DNA from: Runella rosea
GTDB lineage: Bacteria > Bacteroidota > Bacteroidia > Cytophagales > Spirosomataceae
NCBI RefSeq assembly: GCF_003325355.1
Contig: NZ_CP030850.1
Location: 310,001 to 374,000, forward strand
DNA: 64,000 bases
Direction: 5' to 3'
A program made the position numbers and the translations under genes. Below are positions 37,496 through 45,889 of this stretch, piece after piece (within the stretch, counting starts at the first letter, position 1; each line of letters starts with the position of its first letter). The notes beneath the pieces were generated by a model. It worked only from the letters and a program-made list of their open reading frames with translations, made no database searches and was not told the origin of the DNA.

Positions 37496-38044
37496 ATGAA
37501 ACGCAGAAACTTCTTGACCGTTGCCGCTACTGGCGTAGCCACTCAATCTCTTTTGGCCCAGAAAACGGTCACCACTAACACACCTCCGTTTGTGGTCAAA
37601 GCTGGCGACGCCCGGTTTGGTGTTCATACACCTTACAAAGGAGTTAACCCAAATGACCTTAAAATTTCGGGCAAAGATACCAATGGTCAATTGGCTGTTT
37701 TTGAGTATATTGGCAACGATAAAGTGGGTCCTTCTTTGCACGTACATCACGAACAAGACGAGATTTTTTCCATTATTGAAGGGGAGTTTTTGTTTCAGGT
37801 AGGAGATAAGCAGTTCACGGCGAAGGCAGGAGATACCGTTTTTGCCCCGCGAAAGGTTCCTCATACGTGGATACAGCTCTCTGAAAAAAGCAAAATCATT
37901 TATTACGTCCAGCCTGCTGGTAAAATGGAGGAGTTTTTTCTGACAATGAATGAGTTGAAAGCGCCGCCTACGAAAGAGCAAGCGGAAGAAATTCATAAGA
38001 CCCACGGAATGACCGTGTTAGGTTCAGGATTAACGATAAAATAA
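37496..38044 (+). CDS. Cupin protein with twin-arginine signal, copy 3
   Basis: 182 residues. MKRRNFLTVAATGVATQSLL is a Tat signal, and cleavage is likely near AQK. Cupin motif 1 is GPSLHVHHEQDEIFSIIEGE and motif 2 DTVFAPRKVPHTWIQL. It is a clear tandem duplicate of copy 2: the DNA around the SGKDT segment differs at only a few positions. Followed 18 bp later by AraC paralogue 6. Confidence 0.86.
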   Translation: MKRRNFLTVAATGVATQSLLAQKTVTTNTPPFVVKAGDARFGVHTPYKGVNPNDLKISGKDTNGQLAVFEYIGNDKVGPSLHVHHEQDEIFSIIEGEFLFQVGDKQFTAKAGDTVFAPRKVPHTWIQLSEKSKIIYYVQPAGKMEEFFLTMNELKAPPTKEQAEEIHKTHGMTVLGSGLTIK

Positions 38045-38062
38045 ACCCAAATTGCTCCGATT

Positions 38063-38902
38063 ATGGTAGCCATCTACGATTATCGACTTCCAAGCCCTGC
38101 CTTGCGTGAATACGTGAGGCAGTTTCAGATTGTAGGCTGTGAATTTCCGCGTTCGATGACTGTTTTACCCGTAAAATCGTATTGGCCTCGTGCCGAAAAT
38201 TGCTTGTCTTTTTTTCCGAAAGACCCCGAAAAAGTGGAATATGGATTTGATGGCAAATTGGTGGCAAGTACCCGGTCGCGCTTGTATGGGCAACATTCTA
38301 TCGTTACAAACCGCCACGTAGGGCGGGATTTTATGGTGTTTCAAGTGCAATTCCAGCCCGGGGCTTTGTTTCGTCTTACGGGCATTCCTTCCAATGAATT
38401 GACAAACACGTTTTTGGATGCAGAGCAGGTGTTTTCTACCGAAATACGCTTAGTCAATGAGCGATTGAGCTATGCCAATCATTACACCGAAATGATTAAA
38501 ATTGTAGAAAGTTTTTTGTTGCATTTGATTAAAAAAGCAAAAAAAGTGGAACAACCGATTGATAAAGTAAGCCGTTATATTTTACAAAACCCTTCGACTG
38601 CTTCTTTGGACTGGCTTGCCGATCAAGCTTGCTTGTGTCAGCGGCAGTTTTATCGTCAATTTGTTCAGAGAGAGGGCGTTAGTCCGAAATTGTATGCTAG
38701 AATTGCCCGATTTGAAAATGCCATGAAACTAAAAAATGCCCAACCTTCCAAGGATTGGTTGAGTGTTGCCATTGACTTAGGGTATTATGACTACCAACAT
38801 TTAGTACGGGATTTTAAAGAGTTTACCAATTTAACACCTAACGCCTTTTTTCTACAGGACGGTCAATCACCCGAACGAGCCTTTGGTGTTGTGGAGACGT
38901 AG
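38063..38902 (+). CDS. AraC-family regulator, paralogue 6
   Basis: 279 residues. Sensor half from YDYRLPSPALREYVRQFQIV, with QFQPGALFRLTGIPSNELTN in the middle that matches paralogue 5. Helix-turn-helix LADQACLCQRQFYRQFVQRE and WLSVAIDLGYYDYQHLVRDF, then FTNLTPNAFF. Second member of the duplicated cupin-regulator pair. Convergent with the bestrophin gene. Confidence 0.87.
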   Translation: MVAIYDYRLPSPALREYVRQFQIVGCEFPRSMTVLPVKSYWPRAENCLSFFPKDPEKVEYGFDGKLVASTRSRLYGQHSIVTNRHVGRDFMVFQVQFQPGALFRLTGIPSNELTNTFLDAEQVFSTEIRLVNERLSYANHYTEMIKIVESFLLHLIKKAKKVEQPIDKVSRYILQNPSTASLDWLADQACLCQRQFYRQFVQREGVSPKLYARIARFENAMKLKNAQPSKDWLSVAIDLGYYDYQHLVRDFKEFTNLTPNAFFLQDGQSPERAFGVVET

Positions 38903-38924
38903 ACGTAAAGATTAGCTTAAAACC

Positions 38925-39935
38925 TTACAATAAAATCCCAAATTCAGGTTGTATTTTTTCGGGTAAATTATCTTCGCCCAGCATATCACGCAGGTCAATT
39001 TCAATCGTACGAACGATGCTGCGCAGCGGAATGTCGTTGAGTAAGCCTTCAAAAGGATTTTCACTCACGTCGCCCGTGTATTCCATCAGCATAAACACCC
39101 ACGTAACTACCAAGTTGAACGGAATCAGAAGCCATAAGAGGCTTTCACCGAGTTTAACAAACTCTCCAATCATCCCAAAAGGCAGCAAAACAATAAAGAT
39201 AAAGATGTAAATCAAACTCGTAGTGGCGTATTGGCGCGGAAAAGGCGTGTTTTTGATGCGTTCCGATCGGCCTTGCTCGGTGTAGAAATCAGTAATGAAT
39301 TTTTGTAATTCTATATGACGAAAATGGTCTATCATACCCTCGCGCCGCAACCTGACTAAATGCTGGGATTGCCTGTCCAATAGTTGTGTTGCACCGTTTT
39401 TCTTGGTTTTCAGCCACTCAATTTCTTCGGGTGACAGACAGCGGGCTAAGTGTTCTTCAATAGATTCTTGTTCTTTGGCCAATGCTTTGCGTTGTCTTTT
39501 GCTGGCAATGTCTTCATGTTCCCACGCGGTACGTTGGGCCATTGCGTTTTTGAGCACATGGAGCCAGCCGATATGACGATAAATAAGCGTGCGTATTTCC
39601 TGGTTTATCTTGGTTTGTGGTACAGGATGCTCCGTAAAATCGTTGTTAACATAGGCCCTGAGCGTAGCTCCAAACGCACGACTGGAATTGGTAATTGCGC
39701 CCCAAATGATGCGCGCTTCCCAGTTGCGGCCGTAGGCTTGATTGTTTTTGAAACCTACATAAAAAGCAGTGGCCGTACCGATCAATGACATAGGTAGCCA
39801 CGGAATCGCGACCCACTTCCAACCGAGGTATTGGTAAACGAAAATGGCCAAACTTCCCGTAATTAACGAAGCCAAAATCATTCTCCAAGTGTAGAAATAG
39901 ATAATGACGAAATTAAGATGGCGCTTTATGTACAT
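38925..39935 (-). CDS. Bestrophin-family ion channel
   Basis: 336 residues from the ATG at 39935. YTWRMILASLITGSLAIFVY is helix 1; FYVGFKNNQAYGRNWEARII and WGAITNSSRAF are the conserved bestrophin segments after helix 2; YIFIFIVLLPFGMIGEFVK and LLWLLIPFNLVVTWVFMLM are the later helices; ENPFEGLLNDIPL is the calcium-clasp-like C-terminal part. Bacterial homologues form pentameric cation channels in the cytoplasmic membrane. A -7 box TATTTTTG (minus strand, 39954-39961) overlaps the upstream ATG at 39956, so the start at 39935 is preferred. Confidence 0.87.
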   Translation of the reverse strand: MYIKRHLNFVIIYFYTWRMILASLITGSLAIFVYQYLGWKWVAIPWLPMSLIGTATAFYVGFKNNQAYGRNWEARIIWGAITNSSRAFGATLRAYVNNDFTEHPVPQTKINQEIRTLIYRHIGWLHVLKNAMAQRTAWEHEDIASKRQRKALAKEQESIEEHLARCLSPEEIEWLKTKKNGATQLLDRQSQHLVRLRREGMIDHFRHIELQKFITDFYTEQGRSERIKNTPFPRQYATTSLIYIFIFIVLLPFGMIGEFVKLGESLLWLLIPFNLVVTWVFMLMEYTGDVSENPFEGLLNDIPLRSIVRTIEIDLRDMLGEDNLPEKIQPEFGILL

Positions 39936-40248
39936 AAGTATCGGTTTTTTGACCAAAAATAAGAAGGGATTTCATTTTAGCAATAGCCCATTCTTAGTTT
40001 CACTGATTGGCATTTACAGATTCATATGCATATTTGAATATCAAAGACGAAAATTCCAATACGCAACAAAATGGAGGATTTAACGTCATTATTTAAAATA
40101 ATTTACTATTTAATTACTATTTATTAAAAAAAATGTAGCATTTTTGAATCAGCGTATAAACCTTGAAATAATACCTAAGTCAGATACTCACGGTAAATCA
40201 TTGTTTTGTATATTTACTATTTTCTAAACCATTTAAACACACACTTAT
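39936..40248. other. AT-rich divergent intergenic region
   Basis: 313 bp between the bestrophin and Gfo/Idh genes. It contains the bestrophin -7 box (39954-39961) and very AT-rich sequence at about 40080-40140. A TATATTTA at about 40209 could be the -7 box for the Gfo/Idh gene. No small gene was seen. Confidence 0.6.
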
Positions 40249-41532
40249 ATGAACACCTCACGTCGCGATGTGTTAAAACTAGCAGGAGCGGCCCTTGCAA
40301 GTACTGCATTTCCATCCATTATTGTTCCAAATCGTGCTTTTGCGGGCATCAACAGTGACACCCTCAAAGTGGGTCTTATCGGTTGCGGCGGCCGTGGCTC
40401 TGGCGCAGCGATGCAAGCCCTCAAAGCGGATCCCAACGTAGTTTTACACGCCCTCGGCGATATTTTTCCCGAACGCTTCGATACGTGTTTGGAAGGATTG
40501 CGCAAAGTACACGGAGATAAAGTAAAGGTGGACAATGAGCGCAAATTCGTGGGGTTTGATGCCTACCAAAAAGTGATTGATTCGGGCGTTGACGTTGTTT
40601 TATTGGCAACACCTCCGTTCTTCCGTCCGTTGCATCTTGAAGCGGCCATCAACGCGGGTAAACATATTTTTTGTGAAAAACCAGTAGCCGTCGATGCGCC
40701 CGGTATTCGTAAGGTCATGGAATTGGCAAAGGTTGCAAAAGAGAAAAACCTTTCGCTTGTGTCGGGCTTTTGCTGGCGCTTCCACGAACCAAAACGTGCC
40801 GTATTCGGCAAAATCAACGATGGTTCGATTGGCGAAGTAATGAGCATTTACAATACCTATTATACGGGCGGTGCCTGGAATTTTCCGCGTCAGACTGGTT
40901 GGTCAGATATGGAGTTTCAGTTGCGTAACTGGATGTATTATACATGGTTGGCGGGTGACCACATCGTAGAGCAGGCCGTTCACAGCATCGACATGATGTC
41001 GTGGGCCATGGGTGATGTTTTGCCCGTGAGCGCCGTCGGAACGGGTGGCCGTCAGGTGCGGGTTGACCCGCTGTTCGGTCATATTTTTGATCACTTTGCC
41101 ATTACTTACGATTATCCCAACGGGGCCAAAGGCTTCCACTTCTCGCGTCAGCAGGAAAATACCGAGCGCAGCTACTTGGTTGAGACCTTCGGAACCAAAG
41201 GCCGGGCGATGGCCAATTGCTCGCGTCCAACGCACAAAATTGAAGGACAAAATCCGTGGGAATATTCGGGCGTACAGAATGATATGTACCAAACCGAGCA
41301 CAACGAATTGTTTGCTTCTATCCGTAACAGCAAGCCAATTAACAACGGTGAGTGGATGGCCAACAGCACCATGATTGCCATCATGGGCCGGATGGCGGCG
41401 TATACTGGTAAGAAAATTACCTGGGAAGATGCCATGAAATCAACCGAGAAGCTTGGTCCTGATTCGGTTAATTTCGAGACACCTATTCCAAAAATTGAAG
41501 TGGCTCGCCCTGGATTTACGCCTTTCATTTAA
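40249..41532 (+). CDS. Gfo/Idh/MocA-family oxidoreductase with Tat signal
   Basis: 427 residues. SRRDVLKLAGAALASTAFPS is a twin-arginine signal, so the protein is probably exported folded with its nucleotide. The Rossmann motif is KVGLIGCGGRGSG (about 42-54), and the catalytic-region EKP is in HIFCEKPVAVD. Members oxidise or rearrange sugars and inositols with NAD(P). The C-terminal ~30 residues (TPIPKIEVARPGFTPFI) resemble those of Bacteroidota secreted members. It is followed 115 bp later by a sugar epimerase-like gene with the same kind of signal, suggesting joint sugar metabolism outside the cytoplasm. Confidence 0.9.
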   Translation: MNTSRRDVLKLAGAALASTAFPSIIVPNRAFAGINSDTLKVGLIGCGGRGSGAAMQALKADPNVVLHALGDIFPERFDTCLEGLRKVHGDKVKVDNERKFVGFDAYQKVIDSGVDVVLLATPPFFRPLHLEAAINAGKHIFCEKPVAVDAPGIRKVMELAKVAKEKNLSLVSGFCWRFHEPKRAVFGKINDGSIGEVMSIYNTYYTGGAWNFPRQTGWSDMEFQLRNWMYYTWLAGDHIVEQAVHSIDMMSWAMGDVLPVSAVGTGGRQVRVDPLFGHIFDHFAITYDYPNGAKGFHFSRQQENTERSYLVETFGTKGRAMANCSRPTHKIEGQNPWEYSGVQNDMYQTEHNELFASIRNSKPINNGEWMANSTMIAIMGRMAAYTGKKITWEDAMKSTEKLGPDSVNFETPIPKIEVARPGFTPFI

Positions 41533-41546
41533 GTTTAAAATGAGTG

Positions 41547-41613
41547 TCCGTTAGTTGTTATCTGTAAAAACTTATCCGTACTGGATGAATGATTACTGTT
41601 AACAATTAACGGA
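41547..41613 (+). repeat. Inverted repeat between the Gfo/Idh and epimerase-like genes
   Basis: TCCGTTAGTTGTTA (41547-41560) pairs over 14 bp, with one G-U pair, with TAACAATTAACGGA (41600-41613); the tail TATTTTATTTT follows. It could be a terminator for the oxidoreductase gene. Confidence 0.55.
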
Positions 41614-41646
41614 TATTTTATTTTCGGATAAACCAAAACCTCTCTC

Positions 41647-42546
41647 ATGCAAAGAAGAACATTCATCAAAAATACCGCCGTGGCGGCCTCAGCGGCGGTA
41701 ATAGGCGTCGATACGTTTGTGCAGGCTTCTCCCGTGGCGCCACCGCTGATTAAGAAGAGCTTGAAATACGGAATGGTGACCGAAAAACTCTCCGTTCTTG
41801 ACAAATTTAAACTCCTGAAAGACCTTGGTTTTGACGGTGTTGAGTTGGATTCTCCCAACGACATTGACCCCAAAGAAATATTGGAAGCCCGCGACAAAAC
41901 GGGTTTAGAACTGCCGGGAGTAGTCAATTCTGCGCACTGGAAATCGCCGTTGTCGAGTGCCGACCCTAAAGTGCGGGAGGTGTGCTCGAAGGCAATGGAA
42001 AAATCCCTTTATGATTGCAAAATGTACGGCGGTACTACGGTGCTATTGGTGCCTGGCGTGGTCAATGAAGGCACAAGCTACAAAGAAGCCTACGAGCGTT
42101 CTCAGGCCGAGATTCGTAAATTGATTCCGATTGCCGAAAAAACGGGTATCAAAATCGCGCTTGAAAATGTATGGAACAACTTCCTCATTAGCCCCGTGGA
42201 AGCCGCTCGCTATGTGGATGAAATCAATCACCCGCTGGTAGGTTGGTACTTTGACGTGGGCAATATCCTGCGTTACGGCTGGCCTGAGCATTGGATTGAA
42301 GCACTCGGCAAACGCATCATGAAGATTGACATCAAGGAGTTTAGCCGTAAAAAACAACAGGATGAAGGCCTTTGGAAAGGGTTTAACGTGGAGTTGTTGG
42401 AAGGAGATTGCAACTGGCCCGTAGTCAACCAAGCCCTCGCCAAAATCGGTTATTCGGGCTGGGCATCGGCAGAAGTGCCCGGCGGCGACCGAAAGCGACT
42501 AGAAGTCATCAGTCAAAAAATGGACGGTATCTTTAAAGCAGTATAA
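41647..42546 (+). CDS. Sugar phosphate isomerase/epimerase-like TIM-barrel protein with Tat-type signal
   Basis: 299 residues. MQRRTFIKNTAVAASAAVIG is a Tat-type signal. The body is the xylose-isomerase-like barrel (AP endonuclease 2 family): FKLLKDLGFDGVELDSPN, IKIALENVWNNFL (metal-binding Glu), VGWYFDVGNILRYG and WASAEVPGGD. This family isomerises or epimerises ketoses and inosose. Pairing with the Gfo/Idh gene upstream suggests a common pathway. A terminator hairpin follows. Confidence 0.87.
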   Translation: MQRRTFIKNTAVAASAAVIGVDTFVQASPVAPPLIKKSLKYGMVTEKLSVLDKFKLLKDLGFDGVELDSPNDIDPKEILEARDKTGLELPGVVNSAHWKSPLSSADPKVREVCSKAMEKSLYDCKMYGGTTVLLVPGVVNEGTSYKEAYERSQAEIRKLIPIAEKTGIKIALENVWNNFLISPVEAARYVDEINHPLVGWYFDVGNILRYGWPEHWIEALGKRIMKIDIKEFSRKKQQDEGLWKGFNVELLEGDCNWPVVNQALAKIGYSGWASAEVPGGDRKRLEVISQKMDGIFKAV

Positions 42547-42548
42547 AT

Positions 42549-42581
42549 CAAAAAAGGCAAGTCGGAAGGCTTGCTTTTTTT
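42549..42581 (+). terminator. Terminator of the epimerase-like gene
   Basis: AAAAAAGGCAAG pairs with CTTGCTTTTTT across a short loop, then a T-run. It begins 3 bp after the stop codon. Confidence 0.75.
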
Positions 42582-42622
42582 GTGTTCATTCGACAGATGA
42601 TTTGAATGGTAATGGCAAAAGA

Positions 42623-42668
42623 TGTCGTTTTTTTACTTGTCGCCTTTTGAGTCGAACGGGTACTTTTG
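42623..42668 (+). promoter_or_regulatory. Operator-promoter site 8
   Basis: TGTCGTTTTTTTACTTG starts at 42623, and the exact -7 box TACTTTTG starts at 42661, 38 bp later, just as at site 1. It drives the hydrolase gene at 42690. Confidence 0.7.
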
Positions 42669-42689
42669 CCTGAAACATAACCCTTCGAA

Positions 42690-43493
42690 ATGATGAAAAA
42701 GCTTTTGTTTTTATTGACAATCGTCTGTCTAAATCCTTTTTGTTTCGCGAAAAAACAGTCGTCTCAAACTTATTTGTTGGTACATGGAGCATGGCATGGC
42801 GCTTGGTGCTGGAACAAAGTAGTTCCGCTTTTGACCGCCCAAGGGCACAAAGTGGTAGCGATTGACCTACCGGGTCATGGCACAGATACCACGCCTCCCG
42901 ACGATGTCACGCTCGACCGCTACGTGTCTAAAGTGGTGGATGTGGCCCAGCAAACGGGAGGAAAAGTGGTTTTGGTGGGCCATTCGATGGCAGGAGTGGT
43001 GATAGCTCAAGCCGCCGAACAATTGGGATTAAAGAAAGTAAGTAAGCTGGTGTTTTTGGATGCTTTTTTACCCAAAAACGGTGATTCAGTAAGCTCATTG
43101 GCCCAGCTGATTGAAGCAACTCTACCCAAAGATACGAGCCGAATTACCATCGGGAAAGCATTAATTGTGGCTCCAAATCATAAAACAAGTACTTTCAAAC
43201 CCGATTTGGCTGATGTGCTTTTTTACCATGATTGTACCGATAAAGACCGACAGTTTGCGCACCAAAACCTTTCACGGCAAGCTTTTGCCCCGTTAGGTAC
43301 GCCTGTCAGGCTAACGGATGCAGTGTATGGGAACATACCAAAGTATTATATTCTGTGTACTGAAAGTAAAGATTTGGATAAAACACTGCTGCCTACCCGG
43401 GTCAAGTGCGAGCGCGTGTACAGATTGAAGTCGAGTCATTCACCTTTTTTGTCAATGCCCGTTGAGTTGGCAGCCCTACTTCAACAAATCTGA
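42690..43493 (+). CDS. Exported alpha/beta hydrolase (salicylate-esterase-like)
   Basis: 267 residues. A signal peptide ends near FCFAKK. LLVHGAWHGAWCWNKVVPLL is the oxyanion-hole strand, DLPGHG follows, and VLVGHSMAGVVIAQAAE carries the nucleophile Ser99. FLDAFLPKNGDSV and the late SSHSPFLSMP with the catalytic His are typical of the methyl-esterase/hydroxynitrile-lyase-like branch. The substrate is unknown. It has an operator-promoter site and lies directly before AraC paralogue 7. Confidence 0.88.
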   Translation: MMKKLLFLLTIVCLNPFCFAKKQSSQTYLLVHGAWHGAWCWNKVVPLLTAQGHKVVAIDLPGHGTDTTPPDDVTLDRYVSKVVDVAQQTGGKVVLVGHSMAGVVIAQAAEQLGLKKVSKLVFLDAFLPKNGDSVSSLAQLIEATLPKDTSRITIGKALIVAPNHKTSTFKPDLADVLFYHDCTDKDRQFAHQNLSRQAFAPLGTPVRLTDAVYGNIPKYYILCTESKDLDKTLLPTRVKCERVYRLKSSHSPFLSMPVELAALLQQI

Positions 43494-43525
43494 GGGCGAT
43501 TGTGGGGTATTCTCGGGAATGTGAT

Positions 43526-43533
43526 TAATTTTG
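43526..43533 (+). promoter_or_regulatory. -7 box of AraC paralogue 7
   Basis: TAATTTTG is an exact TAnnTTTG, 20 bp before the ATG at 43553. The cluster operator is not present upstream of this box. Confidence 0.5.
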
Positions 43534-43552
43534 TCTTATATCGACTAAGTTT

Positions 43553-44380
43553 ATGATATTCAGGGAGATAATGCCGAGCTTGACACTGCGGCCTTTTGTC
43601 CAAAATTATCTATTGGTCAATCTCAATTCGACAATAGGTCATCATATTAAACCTTACCCTACAAGAATTGAGCAAGCCTTGGCATTTTTTGGGCGTGGTG
43701 GAATTTATTCACATGATTTGACGGCTGGCCATAGTTTTAAAGTAGCCCGTAGTGCTGTATTTGGGCAACAGGTGAGCCGGCTCAATTTTCAAAACTATTA
43801 TGGTCCTGATTTTTTGATGTTGATGGTTATCTTTCAGCCGGGAGCTATGTATCGTTTGTTGGGCATTCCGAATCATGAGTTAACGGCGGCTTACCATGAT
43901 GCATCGGCCTTGATTCACCCCGAATTGCTGAAAGTAAGCGACCAAATTGCCGACGCCAATAGCTACGAAGAAATGATTGAACGTGCGGAAGAGTTTCTGA
44001 TTGGCAAAATTAGAAACGTCAAGAAGGAAAGTTCTCCAATTGATAAAATTGGGCTGCTGCTGCAGAAAAACCCCGCGCAGTTTTCGCTGGATTGGTTGGC
44101 AAGTCAAGCCTGCTTGAGTCCGCGACAGTTTGAACGTAAATTCAGTGAGCGCATGGGGATTGGTCCCAAACTGTATAGCCGCATCAGCCGTTTTTATCAG
44201 GCTTTTCAGTACAAAGAAGCACAGCCCCATTTGGATTGGCTAAGCGTAGCAGTTCATTTTGGGTACAGCGACTACGACCATTTAGCCAAAGACTTTAAGC
44301 AGTTTGCCAGCGTTACGCCTAACATCCTACTAAAAGAAAATGCCCAACGACCCGAAATCATCGTGGATTTGCAAGTTTGA
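43553..44380 (+). CDS. AraC-family regulator, paralogue 7
   Basis: 275 residues. Sensor half starting MIFREIMPSLTLRPFVQNYL; PGAMYRLLGIPNHELTA as in the others. Helix-turn-helix LASQACLSPRQFERKFSERM and WLSVAVHFGYSDYDHLAKDF, then FASVTPNILL. The most distant member in position, about 4.6 kb from paralogue 6, and paired with the hydrolase gene upstream, which has the shared operator. Confidence 0.87.
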   Translation: MIFREIMPSLTLRPFVQNYLLVNLNSTIGHHIKPYPTRIEQALAFFGRGGIYSHDLTAGHSFKVARSAVFGQQVSRLNFQNYYGPDFLMLMVIFQPGAMYRLLGIPNHELTAAYHDASALIHPELLKVSDQIADANSYEEMIERAEEFLIGKIRNVKKESSPIDKIGLLLQKNPAQFSLDWLASQACLSPRQFERKFSERMGIGPKLYSRISRFYQAFQYKEAQPHLDWLSVAVHFGYSDYDHLAKDFKQFASVTPNILLKENAQRPEIIVDLQV

Positions 44381-44449
44381 TGCGCAATGAAAGCTCGATA
44401 AGCCCGATTCAAATTCTCAAATCCCGTCAGAAGGCCGTACCTTTGCGGC

Positions 44450-45772
44450 ATGAACAAGAACCAACCCATTTCAACGATACTTTCCAACGTAGGAGTTGAA
44501 GCATTAAATCCGATGCAACAAGCGGCCCATAAAGCCATTTTGAACAATAATAACACGTTATTGATATCTCCAACTGGCTCTGGTAAAACGCTGGCCTTTC
44601 TGTTGCCACTGGTACAATTACTTCAACCTGAAAAACAGACGGTTCAGTGTTTGATTCTTACCCCTTCGCGTGAGTTAGCAATGCAAATTGAGCAGGTATG
44701 GAAAAAAATGGCCACGGGTTTTAAAGTAAATGTGTGTTATGGAGGACACGCGATGGCGACCGAAATCCAGAATTTTAGTCAGCCCCCGGCGGTCTTGATT
44801 GGTACTCCGGGTCGAATTGCCGACCACTTGACCCGTAACTCATTTTCGTTGGACGATATTCAGACGCTGATTCTGGATGAATTTGATAAGTCCTTGGAAA
44901 TGGGCTTTCAGGAGCAAATGGCCTTTATCATGGACGGTTTACGAAATCTCACCAAACGGGTGCTGGTATCGGCCACGGCGGGCATCAAAATTCCTGGGTT
45001 TGTGGGATTGGTCACGCCCACCATTGTCAATTTTACGCCCGAAGAAGAAGGCCCGCAAGCTTTGGTGATGAAGGCCGTGATTTCGGAAGATAAAGACAAG
45101 GCCGATACATTGTTTCGGCTGATTTGTTCACTACATTCGGAGTCGGCACTGATTTTCTGCAATCACCGCGATGCCGTGGAGCGAACCTGCGAATTGTTAA
45201 AGGAAAGGGGCGTTCAGGCGGCTTTTTATCACGGTGGCATGGACCAAGATGCGCGCGAACGCGCATTGATTCAGTTCAGAAACGGTAGTGTCAATTATTT
45301 GGTTACCACAGATTTGGCTGCGCGTGGGCTGGATATTCCCGAGATGAAACACGTTATCCATTATCATTTGCCCATCCATGAGCACGAGTTCATTCACCGG
45401 AATGGCCGAACGGCCCGAATGCACGCCACGGGCAATTCTTATTTGATTTTCCAAAAGGACGAAGTGCGCCCACAATACGTGGAAAACAATATGATCGAAA
45501 TCCAGCTTTTGGATACCTACCCATTGCCCAACCCACCCGAATTTGTGACGATTTATGTGAGCGGTGGAAAAAAAAATAAGCTAAACAAAGTGGATATTGT
45601 CGGTTTTTTCTCCCAAAAAGGCGAACTTGAAAAAGGAGATTTGGGGCTGATTGAAGTGAAAGATTATATCTCCTTTGCCGCCGTAAAACGCTCGAAATAC
45701 AAAGCGCTGTTGGAGAAAATCAAGGAAGAGAAAATGAAAGGTAAAAAGTATAAAATTGAAGTAGCGCGGTAG
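44450..45772 (+). CDS. DEAD-box family RNA helicase (DEFD variant), DbpA-like
   Basis: 440 residues. Q-motif region LNPMQQAAHKAIL, Walker A SPTGSGKT, motif Ia PSRELAMQ, motif II DEFD in place of DEAD, motif III SATA, and motif VI HRNGRTAR. The last ~75 residues (FVTIYVSGGKKNKLNKVDIV, then KGDLGLIEVKDYISFAAVKR) resemble the DbpA RNA-binding domain, which points to ribosome assembly. It is a cytoplasmic RNA helicase. Helicases of the RhlE/DbpA group with DEFD occur in Bacteroidota, so the change need not mean loss of activity. Confidence 0.9.
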   Translation: MNKNQPISTILSNVGVEALNPMQQAAHKAILNNNNTLLISPTGSGKTLAFLLPLVQLLQPEKQTVQCLILTPSRELAMQIEQVWKKMATGFKVNVCYGGHAMATEIQNFSQPPAVLIGTPGRIADHLTRNSFSLDDIQTLILDEFDKSLEMGFQEQMAFIMDGLRNLTKRVLVSATAGIKIPGFVGLVTPTIVNFTPEEEGPQALVMKAVISEDKDKADTLFRLICSLHSESALIFCNHRDAVERTCELLKERGVQAAFYHGGMDQDARERALIQFRNGSVNYLVTTDLAARGLDIPEMKHVIHYHLPIHEHEFIHRNGRTARMHATGNSYLIFQKDEVRPQYVENNMIEIQLLDTYPLPNPPEFVTIYVSGGKKNKLNKVDIVGFFSQKGELEKGDLGLIEVKDYISFAAVKRSKYKALLEKIKEEKMKGKKYKIEVAR

Positions 45773-45826
45773 TTTTTTGCGCAAGTGCTGGTGTTTTTTA
45801 CCCCTAATTATTTGTCCGTTGGCGTG

Positions 45827-45880
45827 AAATTATTCCTGCAATTTTGGAATTAAATTCCAAAATTGCAGGAATAATTTTTC
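45827..45880 (+). terminator. Perfect 24-bp hairpin between helicase and serine hydrolase genes
   Basis: 45827-45850 is the exact reverse complement of 45854-45877, with a 3-nt loop TAA; the stem includes TTCCTGCAATTTTGGAA and is followed by more T. It begins 55 bp after the helicase stop and ends about 12 bp before the next ATG, so it should end the helicase transcript and may also sit at the 5' end of the next one. Confidence 0.75.
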
Positions 45881-45889
45881 TTGGTACTT

